From Pseudomonas nitroreducens (GTDB lineage Bacteria; Pseudomonadota; Gammaproteobacteria; Pseudomonadales; Pseudomonadaceae), in contig NZ_JALJXP010000005.1 in the NCBI RefSeq assembly GCF_024170165.1, forward strand, positions 248,001-312,000: a stretch of DNA of 64,000 bases, read 5' to 3'. A program made the position numbers and the translations under genes. The notes beneath the pieces were generated by a model that saw only the letters and a program-made list of their open reading frames with translations, did not search any database and had not been told where the DNA came from. The stretch's first letter is position 1, and every line of letters begins with the position of its first letter. Of the stretch, positions 30,270 through 39,310 are shown piece by piece.

Positions 30270-31052
30270 ATGGATCTGGGCATCAAGGGCCGCTGGGCCG
30301 TGGTCTGCGCCGCCAGCAAGGGGCTGGGCAAGGGCTGCGCCCTGGCGCTGGCCCGCGAGGGCGTGAACCTGGCGATCAATGCCCGCGACGTCGACACCCT
30401 CGCCGCCACCGCTGCCGAACTGCGCCAGCTGGGCGTGGAAGTGCGCGAAGTCGCCGGCGACATCAGCCAGCCTGACGTGCGCGCCGCGCTGATCGCCGCC
30501 TGCCCGCAGGTGGACATCCTGGTCAACAACGCCGGCGGCCCGCCGCCCGGCGACTTCCGCGACTGGGAGCGCGAGGACTGGCTGCGCGCCCTGGAGTTGA
30601 ACATGCTCACGCCCATCGAGCTGATCAAGGCCACCCTCGACGGCATGGCCGAGCGCGGCTTCGGGCGCATCGTCAACATCACCTCCGGCTCGGTGAAAGC
30701 GCCCATCGCCACCCTCGGCCTGTCCAACGGCGCGCGCAGCGGCCTGACCGGTTTCGTCGCCGGCGTTGCCCGCCAGCCGCAAGTGGCTGGCCGTAACGTC
30801 ACCATCAACGGCCTGCTGCCCGGCTCGTTCGATACCGACCGCCTGCGCAGCGGCTACCACCGTGCGGCGACCCTCAGTGGCCGCGATGAAGGCGAACTGG
30901 TGGAGGCCGGCAAGCAGGAAATCCCCGCCGGGCGTTTCGGCAGCGCCGAGGAATTCGGTGCCTTCTGTGCCTTCCTGTGCAGCACCCACGCCGGCTACCT
31001 GACCGGGCAGAACCTGCTGCTCGATGGCGGGGCTTACCCGGGCACCTACTGA
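30270..31052 (+). CDS. SDR-fold protein lacking the catalytic Tyr-Lys pair
   Basis: 260-aa short-chain dehydrogenase/reductase. The cofactor site AASKGLGKG replaces TGxxxGxG, NNAGG is present, and the Ser of the active site is Ser139 in NITSGSV. At the usual YxxxK position the protein reads SNGAR, so Tyr is Ser152 and Lys is Arg156. Such atypical members are usually annotated as 3-oxoacyl-ACP reductase-like, but reductase activity by the normal mechanism is doubtful. The start is the ATG behind AGGAGAAC. Confidence 0.85.
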   Translation: MDLGIKGRWAVVCAASKGLGKGCALALAREGVNLAINARDVDTLAATAAELRQLGVEVREVAGDISQPDVRAALIAACPQVDILVNNAGGPPPGDFRDWEREDWLRALELNMLTPIELIKATLDGMAERGFGRIVNITSGSVKAPIATLGLSNGARSGLTGFVAGVARQPQVAGRNVTINGLLPGSFDTDRLRSGYHRAATLSGRDEGELVEAGKQEIPAGRFGSAEEFGAFCAFLCSTHAGYLTGQNLLLDGGAYPGTY

Positions 31053-31077
31053 TACGTCCGTGATCTGAACGCTTTTC

Positions 31078-31158
31078 GTAGGACCGAGGGGGACGCCTAG
31101 TTCTTGCTCGCGAACCCGCCCCCGCTGCGATGCGGTTCGCGAGCAAGCTCGCTCCTAC
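31078..31158. repeat. REP pair with an interrupted left arm
   Basis: The right arm is a perfect GTTCGCGAGCAAGCTCGC copy. The left arm reads GTAGGACCGAG, then 15 extra bases beginning GGGGACGCC (31089-31103), then TTGCTCGCGAAC. The same kind of interruption, GGGGACACC, occurs at 43586. Confidence 0.8.
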
Positions 31159-31211
31159 AATCACCGCCCCTGGATCTACAATCCCCCCGCCGCTCCCCAA
31201 CAGGCCCATCG

Positions 31212-32117
31212 ATGAAAGCCCACTCCGACGAACTCAAGACCTTCGCCACGGTGATCGACTGCGGCTCCATCACCGCCGCCGCCGAACAGCTGGGGCTGAC
31301 GCCCTCGGCCGTGAGCCGGGCGTTGTCGAAGCTGGAGGAAAAGCTCGGCACCACCCTGCTCAACCGCACCACCCGGCGCATGAAGCTGACCGAGGAAGGC
31401 GAGTTCTTTCTGGAGAACGCCCGCCCTATCCTCGAGCAGATGGACGCCCTGGAAGAACGCCTGGCCCTGCGCCAGCAATCCCCGGCCGGGCGCCTGCGGA
31501 TCAACGCGGCGTCGCCCTTCATGCTGCACGCCGTGGTCCCGCACATCGGCGCCTTCCGCGAGCGCTACCCGGATATCGAGCTGCAGCTCAACACCAACGA
31601 CCTCAACATCGACCTGCTGGAACAGAGCACCGACATCGCCATCCGCATCGGTCACCTCGCCGACTCCAGCCTGCACGCCCGTCCGCTGGGCAGCAGCCGC
31701 CTGAACCTGCTCGCCGCACCGGACTACCTGGAACGCCACGGCACTCCGACCAGCCTGGAGGAACTACTCGGCCACTCGCTGCTGGGCTTCACCCAGCCCG
31801 AGGCGCTGAACGTCTGGCCGATCCGCCACGCCGGCGGCGACACCCTCACAGTCGATCCGTCGCTGTCCGCTTCCAGCGGCGAGACCCTGCGCCAGCTGGC
31901 CATCGGTGGCCAGGGCATCGCCTGCCTCGCCAGCTTCATGACCTGCGATGACATCCGCGCCGGGCGACTGGTGCGCGTGCTGCCGGAGATGACCAGCGAA
32001 CGCCGCCAGCCGATCCACGCGGTGTACTACCGCAATTCGCAGCTGGCGCTGCGTATCCAGTGCTTCCTCGACTTCATCCAGGAGCGCCTGGCGCAGTCGC
32101 TGCACGCCACCGGCTAA
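31212..32117 (+). CDS. LysR-family regulator (DmlR/YafC-like branch)
   Basis: 301-aa LysR protein. The N-terminal HTH has GSITAAAEQLGLTPSAVSRA, and LLNRTTRRMKLTEEGE is the wing region of the branch that includes DmlR and AaeR-like regulators. The effector domain follows from about residue 90. It is on the same strand and 101 bp ahead of an aromatic-acid-type efflux operon, which it may control. The SDR and MDR genes upstream are the other candidates. Confidence 0.85.
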   Translation: MKAHSDELKTFATVIDCGSITAAAEQLGLTPSAVSRALSKLEEKLGTTLLNRTTRRMKLTEEGEFFLENARPILEQMDALEERLALRQQSPAGRLRINAASPFMLHAVVPHIGAFRERYPDIELQLNTNDLNIDLLEQSTDIAIRIGHLADSSLHARPLGSSRLNLLAAPDYLERHGTPTSLEELLGHSLLGFTQPEALNVWPIRHAGGDTLTVDPSLSASSGETLRQLAIGGQGIACLASFMTCDDIRAGRLVRVLPEMTSERRQPIHAVYYRNSQLALRIQCFLDFIQERLAQSLHATG

Positions 32118-32218
32118 GCCAAGAAATTTCCCACAGCCGGAAAACCTCGACCACACTCAACAGGGTTCGCGACGCTCCAACGCCGGGGGCGTCTTCCCGC
32201 CGAGATCGAGGGCCTGGC

Positions 32219-34384
32219 ATGTCACCCATGCTGCTGTACCTGCGCGCCATCATCCATCCTGGCCGCGATACCCTGCTGTTCGCCCTGCGCACTGTGCTCG
32301 CCGGGCTGCTGACCTTGTACCTGGCGTTCCTGCTCGACCTCGACCAGCCCAAGTGGGCGACCATGACGGTGGTGATCATCAGCACCCCGCTGGCCGGCAT
32401 GACCCTGCAGAAAAGCTTCGCCCAGGTCATCGGTACCACCATCGGCGCCATGGTCGCCGTGGCGATCATGGCGCTGTTTCCCCAGGCGCCGCTGCCCTTC
32501 ATCGTCACCCTGGCGCTGTGGCTGGCGCTGTGCACGGCCGGCGGCACCCTGATGCGCTTCACCTATTCCCACGCCTTCGTCCTCAGCGGCTTCACCGCGG
32601 TGATAGTCGCGTTGCTGGCCCAGCCGGCGCCCGAGTCCACCTACACCCTGGCCATCACCCGCGTCACCGAAACCCTGCTGGGCGTCGCCTGCGTGACCCT
32701 GGTCAGCCTGTTCTTCGCCCGCCCGCAGAGTGTGGCGCGCGGCTATTTCGCCAAGGTCGACCAGCTGATCCGCCTGATTGCCGTGCACGCCGCCGCGGTG
32801 ATCCGTGGCGAGGAGCTGGAGGAGGACTTCCAGCAACGGCAGAAACAACTGCTGGGCGAGATCGCCGCCCTGGAAATGTTGCGCCGCCACCTGTATTTCG
32901 ACGCTCCTCGCCTGCGCGGCGCCGATGAACTGGTGCAGCAACTGGCCAACCAGCTGGTACTGATGACCTCGCGACTGGCGATCCTGCGGCGCCAGCGCAA
33001 GCTCATCGAGGCACGCCTGAGCGGCCCATTGCCCGAATCGGTGCGGCGCCTGCGCGAGGACGAACTGGCCTGCCTCGCCGAGCTGGCCGAGTTCGGCCGC
33101 GACCTGCCCAGCGCTACCCGCAAGCGTATTACCCAGCTGCGCCAGCGCTTCGACGCCGCCGCCAGGCAGGCCGAGGAGCTGGCGGACGGACTGCCCACCT
33201 CACTGCGCTCACTGGCCTGGGCGCTGCGCTTCGAGCAGGCGCGGCTGATGCAGCAACTGGACGAGATGATCGAGCTGAGCGAAGCGATCCAGGAAGGCCG
33301 CCCCGGCAGCAGCTCCTACCCGCAGAGCCAGGCCCACGCGTTGCATCTGGACTTCCACCTCGCCGCGATGAACGCCACCCGCGCTTTCCTCGCGCTGTGC
33401 TGCGCCGGCTGGATCTGGATCGAGACCGCCTGGGACGGCGCCCGTGCCGGGATGATCCTGGTCGGCATCCTCTGCTCCCTGCTCGCCACCTTCCCGCGCC
33501 CACTGATGGCGAGCCTGGCCTACATGCGCGGCCTGGCCATGGCTCTGGTAGCGGCGGCGCTGCTGCAGTTCCTGCTGCTGCCCAGTGTGGGCGACTTCGA
33601 AATGCTCGCGCTGTTCCTTACACCGCTGCTGTACGTGATCGCAGTGGGGCTGGCCAACCCGCAGACCGCCGGAATTGGCATCGGCCTGGGACTGTCCACC
33701 TTCCTCCTGGTCGGACCGCAGAACCAGGGCGCCTGGATCAACACCTCGTTGCAATGGTTCGAGTTCGCTGGCGGTTACGTCAGCGCCGGGGTGCTGGCCT
33801 TGCTGGTGTACGCCTGGGTCTTCCCCTTCGACGCCGATGCACGCCTGCGCCGCCAGTCGCGCCGCACCCGCGCCGAAGTGCGCGCGGTGCTGCTGTCCAA
33901 GCCCAGCGAGGCACGCCGCTTCCTGTTCGAGAGCCGCATGCTGGATCGCCTGGCGATCATGCTCGGGTTGCTGCCGGCAGCGCGCGACAGCCAGTCCGGC
34001 GAGCGCTTCCAGTGCAGTCTGGCGAGCATGACCCTGGGCGTGGTGCTGCACCAGTTGCGCCGTGAGAGCCTGAACGCCAACGGCCTGCCGCAAGCCCTGC
34101 GCGAGCGTCTGTCACTGCTGCTGGATGAACTCGCCGCCTGCCTCGACCAGCCGCCTGCCGCGCCGCTGCACCGGGTGCTGCCCGCCATGCGCGAGCTGGG
34201 CAACGAGCTGGATGAGCTGCAGAGCCAAGGCAGCCACCCCAGCGGCGACGCCATGCGCCCGGTATTCGTCAGCGGCGTTGCGCTGCTGGTGGCCGCCGAC
34301 CTGCTGGAACGTTTCCGCGACCTCTACGGGGAATCCGCCGACCTCCACGACGACCACGGGGAAGCCGCGCTGCATGCCCGTTGA
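32219..34384 (+). CDS. FUSC-family efflux permease (AaeB-like)
   Basis: 721-aa inner-membrane protein with two sets of hydrophobic spans (about 15-170 and 370-520) separated by a large cytoplasmic helical region, the layout of AaeB/YccS/FUSC proteins. Start ATG behind GAGGG; a second ATG three codons later is possible. With the DUF1656 and HlyD-family genes it forms an AaeXAB-like aromatic acid exporter. The DUF1656 gene overlaps its end. Confidence 0.87.
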   Translation: MSPMLLYLRAIIHPGRDTLLFALRTVLAGLLTLYLAFLLDLDQPKWATMTVVIISTPLAGMTLQKSFAQVIGTTIGAMVAVAIMALFPQAPLPFIVTLALWLALCTAGGTLMRFTYSHAFVLSGFTAVIVALLAQPAPESTYTLAITRVTETLLGVACVTLVSLFFARPQSVARGYFAKVDQLIRLIAVHAAAVIRGEELEEDFQQRQKQLLGEIAALEMLRRHLYFDAPRLRGADELVQQLANQLVLMTSRLAILRRQRKLIEARLSGPLPESVRRLREDELACLAELAEFGRDLPSATRKRITQLRQRFDAAARQAEELADGLPTSLRSLAWALRFEQARLMQQLDEMIELSEAIQEGRPGSSSYPQSQAHALHLDFHLAAMNATRAFLALCCAGWIWIETAWDGARAGMILVGILCSLLATFPRPLMASLAYMRGLAMALVAAALLQFLLLPSVGDFEMLALFLTPLLYVIAVGLANPQTAGIGIGLGLSTFLLVGPQNQGAWINTSLQWFEFAGGYVSAGVLALLVYAWVFPFDADARLRRQSRRTRAEVRAVLLSKPSEARRFLFESRMLDRLAIMLGLLPAARDSQSGERFQCSLASMTLGVVLHQLRRESLNANGLPQALRERLSLLLDELAACLDQPPAAPLHRVLPAMRELGNELDELQSQGSHPSGDAMRPVFVSGVALLVAADLLERFRDLYGESADLHDDHGEAALHAR

Positions 34385-34580
34385 TATCGAACTGGGCGGG
34401 GTCTACCTGCCACCGCTGGCCCAGGCCCTGCTGCTGGCCCTGCCCATCTTCCTGCTGCTGGACTGGAGCCTGCGTCGCCTCGGAGTCCTGCGCCTGGTCT
34501 GGCACGAGGCGCTGTTCGAAGGCGCGCTCTATGCCTGCATCTGCGCGGGCCTGATCCTGCTCATGGGAGCGCTGCACTGA
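34374..34580 (+). CDS. DUF1656 small membrane protein (AaeX-like)
   Basis: 68 aa, starting MPVDIELGGVYLPPLAQALL, with two predicted transmembrane helices (about 14-34 and 48-66). It overlaps the stop of the FUSC gene by 11 bp and is followed directly by the HlyD gene. DUF1656 proteins regularly accompany AaeAB-type pumps; their role is unknown. Confidence 0.9.
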   Translation: MPVDIELGGVYLPPLAQALLLALPIFLLLDWSLRRLGVLRLVWHEALFEGALYACICAGLILLMGALH

Positions 34581-35540
34581 ATGGCCAGCCTGCGCAAAGC
34601 CCTGCCGCCACTGCTCACCCTGGCCGTGGTCGCGCTCGCCCTGATCCTCGGCTACTTCGCCTGGACCTACTACACCCGGGCGCCCTGGACCCGCGACGCC
34701 CGCGTGCGCGCCGACGTGGTGACGCTCTCGGCGGACGTCACCGGGCGCATCGTCGAACTGCGGGTGAAGGACAACCAGCACGTCAGCAAGGGCGAGCTGC
34801 TGCTGACCATCGACCCGGCGCGCTACGAGCTGGCGGTGCTGCATGCCGACCGCGCTGTGGAAGTCGCCCGCGCCGCGCTCGGCCAGTCCCAGGCGGCGAT
34901 CGCCGCCAACCAGGCGCTGTTGCAGCAGCGCCGTAGCGAGGAAGTCCGCCGCCGGGCGCTGAAGGCTCGCTCGGCGATCTCCAACGAAGAGTGGGAGAAG
35001 GCCCAGACCGATGTCACCGTGGCCGAGGCGCAGTTGCTGCGCGAACAGGCCAACCTGGGCCTGGCTCAAGCCAGTGTGGCCCTCTCCGAAGCCGCACAGC
35101 AACAGGCCCGCCTGGACCTGGAGCGCACCCAGGTGGTGGCACCGGTGAACGGCTACGTCACCAACCTGCTGACCCGCGCCGGAGATTACGCCACCGCCGG
35201 CCATTCGCTGGTGGCGCTGGTGGACAGCGACTCCTTCTATGTCGGTGGCTACTTCGAGGAGACCAAGCTGCCGCGCATCCGTGAGGGTGATCCGGTGGAC
35301 GTGCAGCTGATGAGCGGCGAGCGCTTCGACGGCCGCGTCGAGAGCATCGCCTTCGCCATCACCGACCGCGAGAACGTCGCCGGCGCGCGCCTGTTGGCCA
35401 ACATCAACCCGAGCTACACCTGGGTGAAGCTCGCCCAGCGCATCCCCGTGCGCCTCAGCATCGACCCCGACTACAAGGGCCGCGAACGCCTGCGAGCAGG
35501 CACCACCGCGACCGTCAGCGTGGTCGAAGGCTCTCGATAA
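34581..35540 (+). CDS. HlyD-family membrane fusion protein (AaeA-like)
   Basis: 319-aa periplasmic adaptor with one N-terminal membrane anchor (about 8-28), a lipoyl-like half-motif VSADVTGRIVELRVKDNQ, a helical hairpin (about 85-165) and the second lipoyl half VVAPVNGYVTNLLTRAGDY. It starts on the base after the DUF1656 stop codon. It would link the FUSC permease to an outer membrane channel not encoded here. Confidence 0.9.
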   Translation: MASLRKALPPLLTLAVVALALILGYFAWTYYTRAPWTRDARVRADVVTLSADVTGRIVELRVKDNQHVSKGELLLTIDPARYELAVLHADRAVEVARAALGQSQAAIAANQALLQQRRSEEVRRRALKARSAISNEEWEKAQTDVTVAEAQLLREQANLGLAQASVALSEAAQQQARLDLERTQVVAPVNGYVTNLLTRAGDYATAGHSLVALVDSDSFYVGGYFEETKLPRIREGDPVDVQLMSGERFDGRVESIAFAITDRENVAGARLLANINPSYTWVKLAQRIPVRLSIDPDYKGRERLRAGTTATVSVVEGSR

Positions 35541-35676
35541 AACCGATATTCCGATGGGCAGGCGGAACTTTCATCATCGCCCCGTCATCAACCCATCGCG
35601 TGATTGTCACCCGCCGGGTGCAGCATGCCCCCAGCTTCCCGCATTCCGCGCGGACGCCCGCGCATGAGGATGCCCC

Positions 35677-36294
35677 TTGCCCCGCTTTCGCCTTCTGGCC
35701 GCTTCCCTGCTGACCTGCACCACCCTCGCCCTGGTGGCCTGGCGTGCGTTGCCTTCGCCTCTGGAAGACGTGCCGAGCAGCAGCCTGTTCGCACAGAACT
35801 GGGCCCGCGGCGGGGTCGTCCTGCTGGTGCGCCACATGGAGCGCTGCGATCGCTCCTCCGCCGAGTGCCTGGGCGCCGCCGACGGCATCACCGCCCGCGC
35901 CGCTGCCCTGGCCAGGAGCATGGGCGAGAGCATCTCCCGACTCGGCCTGACCACCACCGACATCTACAGCAGCCCGGCCAACCGCACCATGCAGACTGCC
36001 GACCTGATGTTCGACCGCAGCGTGGCGCGCCAGGACTGGCTGCTCACCTGCAAGGATGGCGACCTCGCCGAGCAGATCCGTGAACACAAGGCGGTACACC
36101 GCAACCTCGTGCTGGTCACCCACAGCGAGTGCTTCGACCTGCTGCGGGAGAATCTCAAGGTGCGCGAATCCGACACACCCGAGTACGGCAGCGCCCTGGT
36201 GCTGTTCGACGAGAACGAACCGAAGCTGCGCATTGCCGGCGAAGTCGAGACCGATGAGTGGCTGGCGCTGGTGGACCCGCACAAGCCCCACTGA
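35677..36294 (+). CDS. Secreted histidine phosphatase family protein
   Basis: 205 aa with a TTG start, chosen because it is preceded by GAGGA at good spacing and gives a signal peptide or anchor (LLAASLLTCTTLALVAW). No upstream ATG is in frame. The phosphatase active site is RHMERC, with the second catalytic His in VTHSEC. It resembles the Ais/PmrG-type phosphatases of cell-envelope substrates, but the substrate is not evident. Confidence 0.8.
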   Translation: MPRFRLLAASLLTCTTLALVAWRALPSPLEDVPSSSLFAQNWARGGVVLLVRHMERCDRSSAECLGAADGITARAAALARSMGESISRLGLTTTDIYSSPANRTMQTADLMFDRSVARQDWLLTCKDGDLAEQIREHKAVHRNLVLVTHSECFDLLRENLKVRESDTPEYGSALVLFDENEPKLRIAGEVETDEWLALVDPHKPH

Positions 36295-36354
36295 GCCGCT
36301 GCCAGAAAGCGCTTTCTGTGCCATCTTCTTGCGATCGTTCCAAGGAGAGGCTCG

Positions 36355-37815
36355 ATGCCCACCCTGCTCACCAGTCACCCGCTGTTCGCCGCCCCCATTC
36401 TGCTGCTGATCGACCTGCTGCTCTGGCGGCTGGTCGGCCCGGCTCATCCGCACTGGCGGCTGGCCGTACGCCTGCTCGGCTTCCTGCTGTTCAGCCTGCT
36501 GCTGTTCAACGCCGGCATGAACCCGCTGCAGGCCGCACCCTGGACGGAGGACCTGCCCAGTCACATGGTCGCCACCGCCGTGCAGATAGTCTGGTGGCTG
36601 TTCGCCGCTCGCTGCCTGACTGTGGTGCTGGGCTTCCTGCTGGTGCAACGCATCGGCCACGGCGGGCGGCTGCTGCAGGACGTGGTTGGCGCGCTGATCT
36701 TCCTGGTCGCCATCATCGCCGCTGCCGGCTACGTGCTGGAGCTGCCGGTAAAGGGCCTGCTGGCCACTTCCGGGGTGGTGGCCATCGTCCTCGGCCTGGC
36801 ACTGCAGAGCACGCTGAGCGACGTGTTCTCCGGCATCGTGCTGAACACCACCAAGCCCTACCAGCTGGACGACTGGATTTCCATCGACGGCATCGAGGGC
36901 AAGGTCACCGAGATCGACTGGCGCTCCACCTACCTGCAGACTTCCCAGGGCACGCTGGCCGTGGTGCCCAACTCCCTTGCGGCCAAGGCCAAGGTGCTCA
37001 ACCTGAGCCGCCCGGCGAACCTCTATGGGGTCAGCGTGAGCCTGACGGTGAGCCCGCACATCCGACCACGCAAGGTGATCGAGGCCCTGGAACATGCCCT
37101 GGGCGGCTGCCGCGCCCTGCTGGCCAGTCCGGCCCCCGCGGTGAGCGTGCGCAAGTCCGCGCCGGACGGGGTGGAATACGAAATGAGTGGCTTCGTCGCC
37201 GCCATGGGCGAGAAACGCGAGGTGCGCAACCAGCTGTTCGACCTCGCCTATCGCCACCTGCAGGCCGCCGGCATCAACCTGCTGGCCGAGGCCGACGCGC
37301 CGATGCGCGAGAGCGCCTCGCGGGCACGGGCGCTGCTGGTGCGCTCGGGCCTGTTCGACGCGCTGCGCGACGAGGAGCGCGAGGAGCTGGCGAAGCGCAT
37401 GCAGCGCCGGCCCTTCAAGCGCGGCGAAGTGCTGCTGGCGCCGGGGGACATCAGCGACCGCCTGCTGATCATCGACTCCGGCGTGGTCAGCGTCACCCTG
37501 CCCCACGACAGCCAGACCATCGAGGCCGGCCGCATGGGGCCGGGCGAGGTGTTCGGTGAGGCCGGCGTGCTGACCGGTTCAGCCTGGCAGGCGCAGTTCA
37601 CCGCCATCAGCGACGGCGCCGCCTACTACATCGACAAGGAGACCCTCGCCCCCTGCATGGAGGCGCGTCAGGAGATCGCCGAGGCCATGGGCCGTCTGCT
37701 GGACTTCCGCCAGAAGGCCAGCGCCGCGCTATTGGTGGAACAGCCCGCGGTGGTGCAGCAGCGCGGACTGATGGCCTGGCTCAAACAGCACGCCGGACGC
37801 CGCTACAAGGCCTGA
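36355..37815 (+). CDS. MscS-type channel with cyclic-nucleotide-binding domain
   Basis: 486-aa membrane protein. Hydrophobic helices cover about 10-150; the pore-lining helix is in GVVAIVLGLALQSTLSDVFS, followed by the MscS beta domain (DDWISIDGIEGKVTEIDWR). A C-terminal cNMP-binding-like domain covers about 335-450 (FKRGEVLLAPGDISDRLLII, GPGEVFGEAGVL). The cNMP phosphate-binding Arg is not obvious, so ligand binding is uncertain. AAGGAGAG lies before the ATG. It probably gates ions in response to tension, modulated by the C-terminal domain. Confidence 0.87.
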   Translation: MPTLLTSHPLFAAPILLLIDLLLWRLVGPAHPHWRLAVRLLGFLLFSLLLFNAGMNPLQAAPWTEDLPSHMVATAVQIVWWLFAARCLTVVLGFLLVQRIGHGGRLLQDVVGALIFLVAIIAAAGYVLELPVKGLLATSGVVAIVLGLALQSTLSDVFSGIVLNTTKPYQLDDWISIDGIEGKVTEIDWRSTYLQTSQGTLAVVPNSLAAKAKVLNLSRPANLYGVSVSLTVSPHIRPRKVIEALEHALGGCRALLASPAPAVSVRKSAPDGVEYEMSGFVAAMGEKREVRNQLFDLAYRHLQAAGINLLAEADAPMRESASRARALLVRSGLFDALRDEEREELAKRMQRRPFKRGEVLLAPGDISDRLLIIDSGVVSVTLPHDSQTIEAGRMGPGEVFGEAGVLTGSAWQAQFTAISDGAAYYIDKETLAPCMEARQEIAEAMGRLLDFRQKASAALLVEQPAVVQQRGLMAWLKQHAGRRYKA

Positions 37816-37842
37816 CTCCATTGCAGATCAGGCGTTGCTGGA

Positions 37843-38196
37843 TCAGGCGCTGACTTCCTGCAGGCAGTCCAGCGGCACCCAGCCGGCATCGCCACCGGAG
37901 CGCACGCACCAGAGCCAGCCGCCCAGCTCTCGCCCGCCTTCGAGCCGCTCGCCGACTTCCACGTCCAGCTCGCGGGCGGTGTAGTCCTCCATCGCCACCC
38001 CGGCCCCCGGCGCGGTCAGATTGAACACCTGCCCCGGCACCCAGCCTTGACGCTGGCCGGGCGTCGAGCAGAAGTACCAGTCTTCCCAGCCCTCGGCGCC
38101 TTCGTAACGCTCACCGACGAACAGCGGCGCGCCCTTGGTGAAGGTGATGGGCGCGGGGTACTCGCTGCGGTGACGCTGGATCACTTCGTAGTGCAT
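37843..38196 (-). CDS. Tandem SH3-domain protein
   Basis: 117-aa cytoplasmic protein made of two SH3-like repeats. The first (about 1-60) has LFVGERYEGAEGWEDWYFC and GWVPGQV, and the second (about 65-115) has ARELDVEVGERLEG and GWVPLDCL. No signal peptide. GGGAG precedes the ATG. Likely a protein-interaction module of unknown partner; conserved in Pseudomonas. Confidence 0.75.
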   Translation of the reverse strand: MHYEVIQRHRSEYPAPITFTKGAPLFVGERYEGAEGWEDWYFCSTPGQRQGWVPGQVFNLTAPGAGVAMEDYTARELDVEVGERLEGGRELGGWLWCVRSGGDAGWVPLDCLQEVSA

Positions 38197-38235
38197 GTCG
38201 ATCTCCCGGTACCCTGGACCGATCCATGCTACTCC

Positions 38236-38943
38236 TCACAGCGCATCATGGAAGATCACCCCGAGGGTGAAGCGCTCACCGGTATGCAGGCGACTGACAG
38301 CATGGCGCAGGTTGACCCGGTGATACCCGCGCGCGCCGCGTACCGGGCGCTGAGCCACGGCAAACACCACCGCATCGCCCTGCCGCAACGGCACCACGGC
38401 CGCCCGCGACTGCATTCGCGGGCGCTGCTCGGTGAGAACGAACTCGCCGCCTTCGAACTCCTCGCCCGGCCGCGACAGCAGGATCGCCACCTGCAGCGGG
38501 AAGGCCAGCTCCCCGTAGATATCCTGGTGCAGGCAGTTGTAGTCACCGGCGCGGTAGCGCAACAGCAAGGGTGTCGGCCGGCGCTGGCCGGCGGCGGCGC
38601 ACTGGGCGAGGAAGACGGCATGCTCCGGCGGGTACTGGATGCCGGTGCCCATGCGCTCCTGCCAGGTATTGGCGATGGTACACAGCGGCGGATAGAAGGC
38701 CTCGCGCAGCTCCTGCAGCAACGCCGGCAAGGGATAGGCGAAGTAGCGGTATTCGCCGAGGCCGAAGTTGTGCCGGGCCATGACCACGCGGCTGCGAAAC
38801 GGCGCTTCCTGGTCGTAGAGCGCGCGGAGCGTCTCGCACTGCGTCCTGTCCAGCAGGCCGGGGATCAGCGCGTGGCCGTCGGCGTCGAGTTGCCGGGTGA
38901 GTGCAGGCCAGTCCAGGCCGGACAGGGTTCGGGAGAGGGGCAT
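38236..38943 (-). CDS. 2OG-Fe(II) oxygenase
   Basis: 235-aa double-stranded beta-helix oxygenase of the prolyl-hydroxylase type. Iron ligands are likely His and Asp in CLHQDIYGE and the distal His in RGARGYHRVNLRHA, with the 2OG-binding Arg just after. The ATG at 38943 is preferred over an upstream TTG. Substrate unknown. Confidence 0.8.
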   Translation of the reverse strand: MPLSRTLSGLDWPALTRQLDADGHALIPGLLDRTQCETLRALYDQEAPFRSRVVMARHNFGLGEYRYFAYPLPALLQELREAFYPPLCTIANTWQERMGTGIQYPPEHAVFLAQCAAAGQRRPTPLLLRYRAGDYNCLHQDIYGELAFPLQVAILLSRPGEEFEGGEFVLTEQRPRMQSRAAVVPLRQGDAVVFAVAQRPVRGARGYHRVNLRHAVSRLHTGERFTLGVIFHDAL

Positions 38944-39026
38944 CTTGGCGATCCGTGATGGCAATGCCTCAGTCTAGGACCGCCCCTTCCCGCAGCGCGC
39001 CCCGGCACTGACTTTCAAACTTCCCT

Positions 39027-39072
39027 GTAGGAGCGCCCCATGGGCGCGATCGCGGGCATGGCCCGCTCCTAC
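39027..39072. repeat. REP element, GTAGGAGCG..GCCATG type
   Basis: Inverted repeat with GTAGGAGCG and CGCTCCTAC ends and an inner CGCGATCGCG. Second copy of the family at 3693-3738. Confidence 0.75.
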
Positions 39073-39081
39073 AGTGTTGGT

Positions 39082-39236
39082 ATCCGCCGCGGTGGCATCG
39101 GCGGATAACCCGTTCCGGGTTATTCGCCCTACGGGTACCAGGAAATCAGGTCAGCGGCCGGCCCTGTAGGGCGAATAACGCCTATGGCGTTATCCGCCGC
39201 CATGGCGGACAGCCCTTCCAGGTTAGTCGCCCTGCG
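39082..39236. repeat. Double GTAGGGCGAATAAC inverted repeat
   Basis: A reverse unit (39082-39132, ending GTTATTCGCCCTAC) is followed by a forward unit (39166-39236, starting GTAGGGCGAATAACGCC), each able to fold through GGATAACC/GGTTAT-type arms. Related to 7206-7278. With the preceding REP it fills nearly all of the 367-bp gap before the methyltransferase gene. Confidence 0.7.
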
Positions 39237-39310
39237 GTGGCCGACCAATGGGCCCATCGGTCAGTTGTCATTGTAGAATCACAGACATCCACCCCGGACC
39301 GACTACCGCC

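Noticed and set aside
35515-37506. Minus-strand open frame (663 codons) opposite the phosphatase and MscS genes
   Set aside because: Repetitive His/Gln/Gly composition and no motif; both plus-strand genes are well supported.
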